Positions 8,980 to 17,864 of a stretch of 64,000 nt of DNA are shown here, piece after piece. The position numbers and the translations under genes are program-made. The DNA comes from Thalassospira xianhensis MCCC 1A02616 (GTDB lineage Bacteria; Pseudomonadota; Alphaproteobacteria; Rhodospirillales; Thalassospiraceae), in NCBI RefSeq assembly GCF_003326475.1, contig NZ_JPWA01000026.1, positions 1 through 64,000 on the forward strand, read 5' to 3'. The notes under the pieces were generated by a model, which saw only the letters and a program-made list of their open reading frames with translations, did not search any database and was not told the origin of the DNA. Every line of letters starts with the position of its first letter. The first letter of the stretch is position 1.

Positions 8980-9834
8980 TTACATGCCGTCTTCAAATTT
9001 GACTGTCACGACCCTGTTGCCCTGTTCGGCGACCCCATCAGCCGTCGGAACCGGAACATTGGCCTCGCCACTGATACTGATCGCAAGCCTGCTTGGGCTG
9101 ATGCCATGATCACGCAATGCCTTGACCACCGCATCGACACGCGATTTGGCAAGCATATCGTTATACATCGCATCCCCGGCACGGTCAGCATATGCCGTCA
9201 GACTGATCATTTTCGGATCGTATTTTTCATATGCCTCGACAATCCCGTCGATGACCGGCATCGCCTTGTCCCCAAGAACGGCACTATCAAAGGCAAAATA
9301 GATGTTCATCGGTTCGGGCATCATCATTGGCGCGGCTTTGGCCATGCTTTCAGCCGGGGCGATATCGGCCTGAACAATTGCAAGTGCCTGATAGAAAGCC
9401 GCACGGCAATTGTCGATATCTTCCTGCTGGATGTTTTCTTCAAGTTCCTGCATCCAGCAGTCGAACCCAACCTGCGTACGACCGGCCGCCTGTGGCGACT
9501 TGTCACGACCGCCGGCGTCGAATGCCGCCATCATATCGGCACGTGCAACGCTGATTTCCGAGAGGCCATTTTCCGGCAGATCACGATCTGCCAACGGCTG
9601 CGGGCCGGTATCCTGTCCCATTGCCGCCATTTTCGCGCGGTTGGTGAAGTAACGTGCATCCACCCAGTCCGCCTCTTCATATTCCGCCTGGGCAAGATCG
9701 GAATACCCCTGATGAAGGGCTGCGTCGAATGCCGAACCTTCATCGGCCATGCCGCGAACGCCCGGAATGTCCATATTCGCACAGGCACCAAGAAATGCCG
9801 CAGCGGAAACAGCGAAAAGCAGTTTAGCTCTCAT
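8980..9834 (-). CDS. OmpA-family outer-membrane lipoprotein
   Basis: This protein of 284 residues begins with a lipoprotein signal (MRAKLLFAVSAAAFLGAC; lipobox LGAC, acylated Cys18). Residues 19-170 form a helical domain of unknown function. A C-terminal OmpA-like peptidoglycan-binding domain begins at IYFAFDSAVL and contains the conserved helix NDMLAKSRVDAVVKAL. It should anchor the outer membrane to peptidoglycan. The usual TD.xG motif appears as AYADRAGD. It is followed on the same strand by the Pmp3-like gene. Confidence 0.85.
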   Translation of the reverse strand: MRAKLLFAVSAAAFLGACANMDIPGVRGMADEGSAFDAALHQGYSDLAQAEYEEADWVDARYFTNRAKMAAMGQDTGPQPLADRDLPENGLSEISVARADMMAAFDAGGRDKSPQAAGRTQVGFDCWMQELEENIQQEDIDNCRAAFYQALAIVQADIAPAESMAKAAPMMMPEPMNIYFAFDSAVLGDKAMPVIDGIVEAYEKYDPKMISLTAYADRAGDAMYNDMLAKSRVDAVVKALRDHGISPSRLAISISGEANVPVPTADGVAEQGNRVVTVKFEDGM

Positions 9835-10313
9835 TGGTCTTCACTCCTTGTCTGGATGACGACAATAATGATCCCAGTCCCAATCGTTTTATTATAAGAG
9901 CGCTTTACCAACCGGTTGATCCGGCTTGATGGCAAATGCCCCGTGATCGGATGCAATGCATCGATCCTTGTTTGGCGGTGTAAATCGTTGTCGATGACCA
10001 GATCGGAAAAATGACCCGACCCCGAAAATAAACGTACTCGGTTCGTAGTACCGAATAAGGTTCCCCAAGACGACACCGGCCTTTGGTGAAATGTTTCCAC
10101 ACCCCAAAATATATGGAAACCAAATTCATGAAAAAAAGCAGGGGGATAGAGAAAATCGCACATCAGTAATATGCGGACTATCCTTATGCCGTGCGGCCGA
10201 GCCGAGAATTCGTTCTTAAAAGAAAACGGAAGAAGCGATAACCGCTCCTTCCGCCAAGACATTGATTATACGGATATTATTGAAATACGCCGCGATTCCG
10301 GACCCGAGTCCCG
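9835..10313. other. Intergenic region, no gene seen
   Basis: This 479-base gap is AT-richer than its neighbours and holds no convincing coding frame. Its right part contains the terminator of the AsmA-like gene (10218-10253). A 13-base palindrome GATGCAATGCATC lies at 9950-9962. The segment next to the lipoprotein start should hold that gene's promoter, but I cannot pick one with confidence. Confidence 0.5.
10218..10253 (-). terminator. Terminator of the AsmA-like gene
   Basis: On the minus strand, CGGAAG and AGCG (10227-10237) pair with CGCT and CTTCCG (10243-10253) across one mismatch and a five-base loop. They run into TTTTCTTTT (10226-10218). It lies 60 bases downstream of the gene ending at 10314. 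Confidence 0.7.
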
Positions 10314-11153
10314 TTATTCGGACGAACCGCCAAACAGTCCCTTGACCGCATCACCGACGGCTCCTGCGCCGTCCTTGACCACGCCGCCAGTCCCGGTTGC
10401 CGCACCGCCAATCAGTCCGGTGACACCTTTGCCAAGGTCACCAACCCCTTGCAAAAGCCCATCGACATTCAGGCTGGCAACCGATTTGAACACTGCAGTG
10501 TTAAGGGCGGTGATGATTTCTTCTGCAACTTGCGCCGGGGTTGCCCCGCCTTCTTCCTTGCCGATGTCCTTCAGGTGAATTTCAGGAAGCCCCGATGACA
10601 GCTTTTTGCCCTTCAGCATCGCAGCCGATACGCTGACATTGCCATTGCGAACATAAACATTGTCGATCACGACCTTGGTGCCGGCACCGTCATCCGCCGC
10701 CGTATCTGTGTTGCCGCTATCTGCACCGCCCGCACCGGTCGGGCCAGACATACGCTGGACAAAGCTTTCAACATTACGCTGAATGGTCGCAATATTTGAA
10801 GATCCCTGCCCCAATTCGTAGGTCACGCTTGGTTCATCCACGATCACCTCGATAATACGAATGGTATCGCTGGTAAGCGTTGAACCATCCAGCCGGACCG
10901 AAATATTGCCCAGTGAAAAGGCATAGTCGGTTTCAAAACCATCCGGGTTCCCGACAACCAACCCGCCAATCGACGCCGTGTTCTGGGTGGTTTCGATCTT
11001 GACGTTGTCCACCGTCACATCAGCCAGCGTCACACGTGTGCCCGCCTCTTCGATGGTTGCTTTGACGATACTGTCGAGATTGACATAGACATACACCAGT
11101 CCGGCAACGACCAGCAAAATGATGGCTGCCAACGCGATAAGAATCTTTTTCAT
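10314..11153 (-). CDS. AsmA-like membrane-anchored periplasmic protein
   Basis: The 279-residue product starts with one membrane anchor (MKKILIALAAIILLVVAGLVYVYV). Beta-rich sequence follows that resembles the start of AsmA/DUF748 proteins (ITEAGTRVTLADVTVDNVKIE..., SIGGLVVGNPDGF, DTIRIIEVIVDEPSVTYE). A Gly/Asp-rich low-complexity stretch lies near residues 145-160, and the C-terminus is Gly-rich (GLIGGAATGTGGVVKDGAG). AsmA-like proteins act in envelope lipid homeostasis; extending that to this protein is inference. The frame is open 36 codons upstream, but the anchor begins at the ATG at 11153, which is preceded by AGGAT. Confidence 0.6.
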   Translation of the reverse strand: MKKILIALAAIILLVVAGLVYVYVNLDSIVKATIEEAGTRVTLADVTVDNVKIETTQNTASIGGLVVGNPDGFETDYAFSLGNISVRLDGSTLTSDTIRIIEVIVDEPSVTYELGQGSSNIATIQRNVESFVQRMSGPTGAGGADSGNTDTAADDGAGTKVVIDNVYVRNGNVSVSAAMLKGKKLSSGLPEIHLKDIGKEEGGATPAQVAEEIITALNTAVFKSVASLNVDGLLQGVGDLGKGVTGLIGGAATGTGGVVKDGAGAVGDAVKGLFGGSSE

Positions 11154-11274
11154 TGCCCGTATCCTGCTTTTTGTTTCATCGGGATAAAATTGCTTAAAGA
11201 ATTGGGGACGGTCGCATCCCATTTCAATCAGAAGCTTCACCCCGGCACGCCACCTGATCAAGTCATTTTAGATG

Positions 11275-11311
11275 AAAAAACAGCGGGCTGGATAAATCCG
11301 GCCCGCTGTTT
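11275..11311 (-). terminator. Terminator of xthA
   Basis: AAACAGCGGGC (11278-11288) pairs with GCCCGCTGTTT (11301-11311), with an inner GGAT/ATCC stem. On the minus strand the stem is followed by a T-run, 20 bases past the xthA stop. Confidence 0.85.
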
Positions 11312-11330
11312 GATACTAAAAAAACGGTAC

Positions 11331-12128
11331 TCAGATATTGAATTCGACAACCACCGGTGCATGATCGGATGGCTTTTCCCAATCCCGGGCAAGGTCATAG
11401 ACCGATGCCGTGCGCACCGTTCCGGCCATATTCGGGGTCATCCAGACATGATCCAGACGACGTCCCTTATTGCTTGCCCGCCAGTCGCGTGAACGATAGC
11501 TCCACCAGCTAAACAACTTTTCCGGTTCTTCGACGATTTCACGCACCGAGTCCACGAAATCACCGGATTTACGGAATGCTTCGAGTTTTTCGACTTCGAT
11601 CGGTGTGTGGCTGACAACTTTCAAAAGCTGCTTGTGCGACCAGACGTCATTTTCCGACGGGGCAATATTGAAATCCCCGACCAGAATGGCCTTGCGATCC
11701 GGATTGGCAACCCGGCACTCCGCCCACCATGCGGTCATCTCATCAAGGAAAGAAAGCTTGTGAGCGAACTTTTCATTGATCGTCACATCCGGCTCATCGC
11801 CCCCGGCCGGGATATAGAAATTGTGCAGTTCGACCCCGTTTTCAAACGTCACCATGCAATGGCGACGATCTTCCTTGCCACAAAAATGCTTGATGTCGGT
11901 TTTGGCAAACGGCAACCGCGACAGGATCGCAACACCATTATAGCTTTTCATGCCGTGATTATGACGATGAATGTAACCGGCTGCTTCAAATGCCTCGTGG
12001 GGGAAATGCTCGTCGGGGCATTTCAGTTCCTGAAGACACAGCGCATCGGGTTGTTGTTCTTCTAAAAACTTTATGACCTGTTCGATGCGCAATCGAACGG
12101 AATTGATATTCCAACTGACGACTTTCAA
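11331..12128 (-). CDS. xthA: Exodeoxyribonuclease III
   Basis: The 265-residue protein is a full-length AP endonuclease/exonuclease III. It starts MKVVSWNINSVRLR, has LCLQELKC (metal-binding Glu) near residue 33, ILVGDFNIAP (Asp, Asn) near residue 148 and the terminal SDHAPVVVEF (catalytic His). It repairs abasic sites and blocked 3' ends in DNA. A FAH-family gene lies 70 bases upstream on the same strand, so the two may share a transcript that ends at the hairpin below xthA. Confidence 0.95.
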   Translation of the reverse strand: MKVVSWNINSVRLRIEQVIKFLEEQQPDALCLQELKCPDEHFPHEAFEAAGYIHRHNHGMKSYNGVAILSRLPFAKTDIKHFCGKEDRRHCMVTFENGVELHNFYIPAGGDEPDVTINEKFAHKLSFLDEMTAWWAECRVANPDRKAILVGDFNIAPSENDVWSHKQLLKVVSHTPIEVEKLEAFRKSGDFVDSVREIVEEPEKLFSWWSYRSRDWRASNKGRRLDHVWMTPNMAGTVRTASVYDLARDWEKPSDHAPVVVEFNI

Positions 12129-12198
12129 AACGGACTCCGTTTCCTGATGGGGTGAATTGGGCCCTGCCCCTTTAATCCCTGTACCGACTGGATTGGTT

Positions 12199-12885
12199 CT
12201 ATTTCAGCGTAACCGACAGTTCCGCGACATCGGCAATGACCACATCCATACGATCACCACGAACCACCTGACCGACACCTTCGGGGGTTCCGGTAAACAG
12301 AAGATCGCCAGCCTTAAGCTCGATCAAGGTCGACAGATGTTCCAGCGCGTCAACCATCGGCCAGATCATCTTGGCGGTCGTATCATCCTGTTTGACCGCG
12401 CCATTGACCGACAGTTTAAGATTGGTTGCCTGTGGATTACCGGCATCGGACTTGGGCCTGATTGCCGAAATCGCGGCACAATCATCAAAGGACTTTGCCA
12501 TATCCCATGGCAAACGACGGTCCTTAAGACCGGCCTGCACATCACGGCGGGTCATATCAAGGCCTGCAGCATATCCGAAAATGGCGGCTTCAACCGCTGC
12601 ACGATCCAGATTCTTGCCACCCGCACCAAGGGCAACAACCAGCTCGCCCTCGTAATGCAGGTCTTCGGTCCCCGACGGATAGGCAAGATCGCCATTCCCG
12701 ACTTTGAGACAATCCGTCGGCTTCATGAAAACGCAGGGCGGGGTATCGGCCGGGTCGGAGCCCATTTCACGCACATGGTCGGCGTAATTCTTGCCGATGC
12801 AGAAGATACGATTGACTGGGAAAAGCTGATCCGAATCCTGCACCGGAACGGTAACAGGTTTGGCAGCAGGAAAGACGAAACGCAT
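12199..12885 (-). CDS. Fumarylacetoacetate hydrolase (FAH) family protein
   Basis: This 228-residue protein has the single FAH catalytic domain: IFCIGKNYADHVREMG near residue 28, then the metal ligands in LHYEGELVVALG (two Glu) and AAGLDMTRRD (Asp). Short members of this family include oxaloacetate decarboxylases/tautomerases and acylpyruvate hydrolases (FAHD1/YcgM type), and the length and opening motif fit that branch. The exact substrate is not determined by sequence. It is upstream of xthA on the same strand. Confidence 0.85.
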   Translation of the reverse strand: MRFVFPAAKPVTVPVQDSDQLFPVNRIFCIGKNYADHVREMGSDPADTPPCVFMKPTDCLKVGNGDLAYPSGTEDLHYEGELVVALGAGGKNLDRAAVEAAIFGYAAGLDMTRRDVQAGLKDRRLPWDMAKSFDDCAAISAIRPKSDAGNPQATNLKLSVNGAVKQDDTTAKMIWPMVDALEHLSTLIELKAGDLLFTGTPEGVGQVVRGDRMDVVIADVAELSVTLK

Positions 12886-13012
12886 GGTGGCCCCCTGAAG
12901 GAAATCCTGATGGAAATATTGTCCTTACTGATACCCAAGCCACCAGCAAATTGAAATGGCCGAGAAATAAAAACAGAACACATCCTGACATTTCATGACA
13001 GGAGCCCGCCCC

Positions 13013-13042
13013 AAACAAAACGACCCGCCAGATGGCGGGTCG
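13013..13042 (-). terminator. Terminator of the hydroxyacid dehydrogenase gene
   Basis: CGACCCGCC (13021-13029) pairs with GGCGGGTCG (13034-13042) around a four-base loop. On the minus strand this runs into TTTTGTTT. It lies 34 bases past the stop at 13076. Confidence 0.85.
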
Positions 13043-13075
13043 CTAAATGCGATTTCATACCGTCGAAAAAGCAGA

Positions 13076-14062
13076 TTAAAGCAATCCTTCAATCACCCGA
13101 TCAGGCGGGGTGTGGCCATCGACAAAGGTCTTGATATTGATCAGAACCTTTTCGCCCATATCAACACGCCCCTCGATGGTGGCCGACCCCATATGCGGCA
13201 GCAGAACAGCGTTCTGCAGTTCAAGCAATTTCGGGTTTACGGCCGGCTCATGTTCGAACACGTCAAGCCCGGCACCGGCGATCTCGCGATCAGCCAGCAT
13301 TCGGGTCAGTGCCGGTTCATCAACAATCTCGCCGCGCGCCGTGTTGACCAGAATGGCATGCGGCTGCATCAGTTTAAGGCGACGCGCCGACAGCAAATGA
13401 TAGGTTGCCGGGGTATGCGGGCAGTTGACCGAGACGATATCAACATGCGCCAGCATCTGATCAAGGCTTTCCCACCAGGTCGCATCCAGTTCCCCCTCGG
13501 TATCGGGATGAACACGACGGCGGTTATGGTAATGCACAGACAGGCCAAAGCCCTTTGCGCGGCGTGCCAGTGCCCGCCCGATACGGCCCATACCGACGAT
13601 GCCAAGACGCTTGCCCCAGATACGATGCCCCAGCATCGATGTCGGTGCCCAGCCCGTCCATTCGCCGCTGCGAATCATGCGTTCGCCTTCGGCAACACGG
13701 CGCGATACCGCAAGGATCAACGCCATTGTCATGTCGGCCGTATCTTCGGTCAGGACATCGGGCGTGTTGGTGACGGTGATGCCGCGCGACCGTGCGGTTT
13801 GCAGATCGACATGGTCAACACCCGTCCCGAAATTGGCAATCAGGCGCAAATTCGGCCCCGCATGGGCAAGCACGGCGGAATCGATCCGGTCCGTTACCGT
13901 CGGGACAAGGACATCGGCCTGCTTGACCGCTTCGATCAATTCGGGCTTGGACATCGGCACATCGTCGATGTTCAGGCGCGCATCAAACAGTTCCATCATG
14001 CGGGTTTCAATCGCTTCCGGCAGTTTGCGGGTCACGATGACGAGCGGTTTTTTCTTGGTCAT
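13076..14062 (-). CDS. D-2-hydroxyacid dehydrogenase (glyoxylate/hydroxypyruvate reductase type)
   Basis: The protein of 328 residues has the NAD(P)-binding Rossmann loop GIVGMGRIGRALARRAKGFG near residue 155, followed by HNRRR, where Arg residues favour NADPH. The catalytic Arg lies in NTARGEIVDE, Glu in GLDVFEHEP and His in LLPHMGSATIEGR. GTGVDHVDL is the family substrate-loop motif. It most resembles D-glycerate dehydrogenase/glyoxylate reductase (GyaR/GRHPR). It would reduce glyoxylate or hydroxypyruvate in the cytoplasm. It is monocistronic, with its own terminator. Confidence 0.88.
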   Translation of the reverse strand: MTKKKPLVIVTRKLPEAIETRMMELFDARLNIDDVPMSKPELIEAVKQADVLVPTVTDRIDSAVLAHAGPNLRLIANFGTGVDHVDLQTARSRGITVTNTPDVLTEDTADMTMALILAVSRRVAEGERMIRSGEWTGWAPTSMLGHRIWGKRLGIVGMGRIGRALARRAKGFGLSVHYHNRRRVHPDTEGELDATWWESLDQMLAHVDIVSVNCPHTPATYHLLSARRLKLMQPHAILVNTARGEIVDEPALTRMLADREIAGAGLDVFEHEPAVNPKLLELQNAVLLPHMGSATIEGRVDMGEKVLINIKTFVDGHTPPDRVIEGLL

Positions 14063-14264
14063 CTGCCGTTCCTATGCGGTCTTTTAACTCTTTTGCTGAC
14101 AAGATGGGTTTCATGCGCCAAATGCGCTCTTGCCGCAATGCAGTGATGCCACGGCACAGGGTATTAAAGCAAGAATTTTGACGCCATTTTTGTAATTTTA
14201 TTTCTTAAAGACTGAGCTTCGCCGAGTTCCGGCAGTAGAAGAAAGAGCAGGGAAAACCGTCACA

Positions 14265-14777
14265 ATGCCGCGGATCGTCCGTAAATTCCTTCACAATTTT
14301 GTCGCCATGGTGATCCTTGGCAGCCTTGCGACACCTATTGTCGCCAGCGCACAGGAATCCGGTCTGCCGATCCCGCGCTTTGTTGCGTTGCGATCAGACA
14401 AGGTTCACCTGCGATCCGGGCCCGGCCTACGATATCCAAAGGTCTGGATCTATCAGCGCCGCAACATGCCGATGGAAGTGATTTCGGAATTTGATACCTG
14501 GCGCAAGGTTCGCGACTGGGAAGGCAGCGAAGGATGGGTACATCAAAGTCTTTTGCTTGGCTCGCGCCATGTGATTGTCACTGCCGACACCATCACGCTG
14601 TATTCCGCGGCCGATGAAAATGCGCGCAAGATCGCCCTGATTTCCAATTCCGTCATTGGCAAGATCGAAACCTGCCCGCGTTCTGTTGACTGGTGCCAGT
14701 TACAGTTTGGCGACTTCGAGGGATGGGCACCGCGACAGGGTTACTGGGGCATCTATGACGGGGAATATATCGAATAG
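14265..14777 (+). CDS. Exported bacterial SH3-domain protein
   Basis: This 170-residue protein has a signal peptide ending near ASA-QE (residue 30) and two SH3b-like modules. The first contains VHLRSGPGLRYPKVWIYQRRNMPMEV and WEGSEGWVHQSLL. The second contains TLYSAADENARKIALI and FEGWAPRQGYWGIY. Bacterial SH3 domains usually bind cell-wall components. Two cysteines (CPRSVDWC) could form a disulfide. Proteins of this type are common beside the 2-hydroxyacid dehydrogenase gene in Rhodospirillales, as far as I recall; no enzymatic role is seen. Confidence 0.8.
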   Translation: MPRIVRKFLHNFVAMVILGSLATPIVASAQESGLPIPRFVALRSDKVHLRSGPGLRYPKVWIYQRRNMPMEVISEFDTWRKVRDWEGSEGWVHQSLLLGSRHVIVTADTITLYSAADENARKIALISNSVIGKIETCPRSVDWCQLQFGDFEGWAPRQGYWGIYDGEYIE

Positions 14778-14817
14778 AGGTCTTTTTACGTCTCTGTCAG
14801 GGGCAAGGACAAGAACA

Positions 14818-15888
14818 TCAGGCTTCTATCGATATACGCGATCCGCTGGTCCCACTTGCACCACCTGCACTGCCGCCGCCTGACGAAGCGCCGCCAATTC
14901 CGGTGCCACTGCCGTTGCTGTCATAGCCACCAAACCCGGTGGATAGAGGCGGATTACTGTTATTTGTTCGCGCATCCGGCGTGAAGTATTCCGTATCATC
15001 CCGGTCAAACGGATCCGCATTTGGATCATAGGCAAACGGATCATCCCGTTCGGTAACAGGCTCTGGTCGCGGTTCTGGCAGGCTGATGCCCCCAACAGTC
15101 GCGGTCTGGTCCTGCAACCGTGCGGATACCTCGCCAAGATAGCCCTGGAATGCCTCTATAATTCCTGATCGTGCCTGATCGGTGATGTTTGGCTCGGCGG
15201 CGGCAAGCTGCGCCTGCAGGATATTATCCCCCGCGACCTGCGAAACGCGGCTGCGATCTGCGGCGCTTGCAATGCTTAGACGATCCGCCTGTAACGACAG
15301 TTCCCGGCTTGAAAGCGCTTCCTGCGCGGCATCAACAAGATCACGCGCATTCGAAAGCGCCGCATCGTCCGAAACATCGATGGCAGATAGCCCGGCTGCC
15401 AAACCCTCGGTGCCGGATGCAAAAAACTCGACATTCAGACGATCACTGGATGTTGTGCCGGACCCGATCTGCAATTCAATTGTCCGATCACTATCAAGCA
15501 GATTTTGACCATCGTAACTGCTGCTGGCCGCAATATCGTCGATCTGTTCGAGATAATCCTGAATCTGCGATGAAATAAATGCGCGCTCGGTCCGCGAAAG
15601 CGATGAATTGTTTTCAACGCTGGTGACCAGCGTATCAATCTCATCAAGAACCGAACCGATCCGCGAAAGATCGTTGGCAGCGACATCCAGAAGATCATCT
15701 GCCCGCCCAAGTGATCCGCGCAAATCCTGCGATGCCGAACTGCTATGACGCAGGGCATCATTGCTGCGGTCAGTGTTCTGGGAAGTGCTGCTTTGGATGC
15801 TGTCGACGGACGCAAGCAGACGGCTCTGCGGCGCAATAGCGCGCGCGGTGTCCGTATAGATCGGATAGGGACTACCAACTGCCTGCAA
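14818..15888 (-). CDS. Truncated flagellin-like protein with Gly/Ser-rich tail
   Basis: The 356-residue product contains a flagellin D1-like region: LGRADDLLDVAANDLSRIGSVLDEI, then a match to the flagellin segment ERAFISSQIQDYLEQIDDIA...YDGQNLLDS and IELQIGSGT. It lacks the conserved N-terminal helix (SALNAQRxL...SSGLRINSAKDDAAG) and the canonical C-terminal helix. Instead it ends in a Pro/Asp-rich stretch (DPFAYDPNADPFDRDD) and a Gly/Ser-rich tail. No ATG fits: the frame opens after a stop at 15922-15924 and the best start is TTG at 15888 with GGAAA upstream. No flagellar genes are nearby. It may be an orphan secreted or degenerate flagellin paralogue. Confidence 0.65.
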   Translation of the reverse strand: MQAVGSPYPIYTDTARAIAPQSRLLASVDSIQSSTSQNTDRSNDALRHSSSASQDLRGSLGRADDLLDVAANDLSRIGSVLDEIDTLVTSVENNSSLSRTERAFISSQIQDYLEQIDDIAASSSYDGQNLLDSDRTIELQIGSGTTSSDRLNVEFFASGTEGLAAGLSAIDVSDDAALSNARDLVDAAQEALSSRELSLQADRLSIASAADRSRVSQVAGDNILQAQLAAAEPNITDQARSGIIEAFQGYLGEVSARLQDQTATVGGISLPEPRPEPVTERDDPFAYDPNADPFDRDDTEYFTPDARTNNSNPPLSTGFGGYDSNGSGTGIGGASSGGGSAGGASGTSGSRISIEA

Positions 15889-16057
15889 TGTCGTTTCCGC
15901 ACAAACAAGCCGGTTATGCAGCTACATGCCACGTCCCGGTCCGAACCACACTGGTTCAGATCCGGGCAGCCCATCCTGGAAGTCCGGCGGAAAATCCAGA
16001 CATAAGTATAGCGTATTCGAGGTTAAATATTAAACCAAAACAAGCAACTGAAGAAGT

Positions 16058-17455
16058 TTACGACAAAGCCGACTTCGGGCGATGCAAAACAGCAAACAAT
16101 TCAAGATGCGATGACCATAAAAACTGGTCTACCGGCACCACCTGTTTCAGCTCATAGCCACCATTGCGCAACACCCTGATATCACGCGAAAAAGTTGCCG
16201 GATTGCAGGATACCGCAATCAGCCATTCCGGCCCGTCGACAGCAAGATACTCGCACTGCGCCAACGCCCCTGCCCGCGGCGGATCAAACAGCACCAGATC
16301 AAGCCCCGAAAGATCGGTTTTATCCAGCGGTCGCCGGAACAGATCGCGTTCGACAACCTTGATCGGACTCGACGACTGACCCACCGCATATTGAAGGCTG
16401 CGCACCGCACGCGGATCACTCTCGACTGCCACGACATTGCGACGATCCCCACCCAATGCCAGCGCAAAGGTAAAGCTGCCAATGCCGCAAAACAGATCGG
16501 CAACATGGCGGGCCGGAATGCGTTGCAAGGCCGTCTTGATGGCATTGACAAGCGATGCCTCGCCACTTTGCGTCGCCTGAAGGAAACCACCCGGCGGAAC
16601 CGGCACATCAATCCCCTCGAATGCAACGGTCGGCGTGCGGCGTGCTGCGACCGGCTCATCATTTGCGTCACCCACTTTCCAGCTTAACCTTGCCAGATCA
16701 AGATCTTGCGAAAAGTCGGCCAGATCCTGCCGCATATCGAGCCCCGGCTCGACACCCGCATGTATCACCACATCAAGGCCGTTATCGGCACGGGTTACAA
16801 ACACTTCCTTGATCGCCTTGGCAGCATCCGGATCGCATTTGCCAAGAAAGACTTCAAAGGCATCACGAAATGCCATCAGGTCCGGATGCAAAACCGCGCA
16901 GTCGGTAATGTTGACAACAGTGTGGCTGAACCGGCCATGGAAACCGACATGCACACCGGTTGCCCCCACATGAACCGCAAAACCGGCGCGGCGGCGGCTA
17001 GCGGGCGGCGAAATTTCGACGGCCCCGACCAGTTCCTCTGCCTCGTCGGGATCAATTCCGGCACGCTGAACTGCGGTAATTGCCTTCTGGCGCTTCCAGT
17101 CGCGATAACTGTCATCATCAAGATGCTGAAGCGCACATCCGCCGCAGCTTTCATAATGACTGCAACGCGGGGCACTGGCCGGGGCACTGCGGGTCATCAA
17201 TTCGATCAGTTCCGCACCATAGCCGTCACCGCGCTTTTGACGCAGGGCCACACGCACTTCATCCCCGGGCAGCACGCAATCGACGTAAGCAATGATACTG
17301 GAACCATCCGGCCCCGTGATGCTTGCAATACCGTCACCCCGCGCACCGATTTCACGGATAGTCGTCGTCGCCTCAAAACCGATCAACGGATCGCGGCGCG
17401 GCGCGGACTTACGACGCCCACCGCGGGCACGGGGATTACGGTGATGATGTTTCAT
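16058..17455 (-). CDS. rlmD: 23S rRNA (uracil-C5)-methyltransferase, RlmD/RumA type
   Basis: The protein of 465 residues has a basic His/Arg-rich N-terminus and a TRAM domain (residues 25-90). [4Fe-4S] ligands lie in CSHYESCGGC (C98, C104, C107) with a fourth in ITDCAVLHP. A Rossmann SAM-binding motif ADLFCGIGSFTFALA and the catalytic VSCNPATF (nucleophile Cys417) follow. This set defines the m5U methyltransferases RlmC/RlmD/TrmA; the TRAM domain and Fe-S cluster favour RlmD (U1939 in E. coli numbering). The frame is open 32 codons upstream, but MKHHHRNPRARG at 17455 follows a GAGAGAG ribosome site. The specific target uridine is inferred. Confidence 0.88.
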   Translation of the reverse strand: MKHHHRNPRARGGRRKSAPRRDPLIGFEATTTIREIGARGDGIASITGPDGSSIIAYVDCVLPGDEVRVALRQKRGDGYGAELIELMTRSAPASAPRCSHYESCGGCALQHLDDDSYRDWKRQKAITAVQRAGIDPDEAEELVGAVEISPPASRRRAGFAVHVGATGVHVGFHGRFSHTVVNITDCAVLHPDLMAFRDAFEVFLGKCDPDAAKAIKEVFVTRADNGLDVVIHAGVEPGLDMRQDLADFSQDLDLARLSWKVGDANDEPVAARRTPTVAFEGIDVPVPPGGFLQATQSGEASLVNAIKTALQRIPARHVADLFCGIGSFTFALALGGDRRNVVAVESDPRAVRSLQYAVGQSSSPIKVVERDLFRRPLDKTDLSGLDLVLFDPPRAGALAQCEYLAVDGPEWLIAVSCNPATFSRDIRVLRNGGYELKQVVPVDQFLWSSHLELFAVLHRPKSALS

Positions 17456-17864
17456 GAACTCTCTCTTTGGATCGATATTTCGCAGCACCTTGCGGGATGG
17501 CGCTTCGGGCATCGACATACACCAGATATGCAATGGCGAACAGACCCGCACAATGCATGGCTGCCCAAAGGCCGGAAATCCGCCTTTCGCTCCGGCAAGT
17601 GACCCGCCGGTCAGTTGAAATTTGGTCTTTATTGTCTTTTGCGCACGCTCAAACCCTTAAAATCGTGTAAGAATGTCCCCATAAACAGCGTAGTGGGTGA
17701 ATCTGGGGGCCACAAAACGCGGTGATGCTATTTTCGATAATCACAAAAACGCCGTCCCGTCAGTGCAATCATTGTGACAGCTGCCCATAGGTGCAATCTG
17801 TCTCTTGCAGTCGAGACGCAGAATAATATCACGGTCCGCCATAACCGTGAGACTTGGGGAAGAC
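17456..17864. other. Divergent intergenic region
   Basis: This 409-base region separates the methyltransferase from the GGDEF-EAL gene and has no convincing gene. A 7-base inverted repeat TCACGGT/ACCGTGA (17829-17835 and 17844-17850, eight-base spacer) sits just before the ribosome-binding site of the GGDEF-EAL gene and could be an operator or leader hairpin. Confidence 0.45.

Noticed and set aside
9831-10262. A 143-codon minus-strand frame in the 9.8-10.3 kb gap
   Set aside because: It would overlap the ribosome site and start of the OmpA-like lipoprotein and cross the terminator at 10218-10253. Its composition looks non-coding and it has no family motif.
15889-16005. An ATG at 16005 (minus strand) as start of the flagellin-like gene
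   Set aside because: That frame stops after 15 codons and is not the frame of the flagellin-like region. A stop at 15922-15924 also blocks extension of the real frame.
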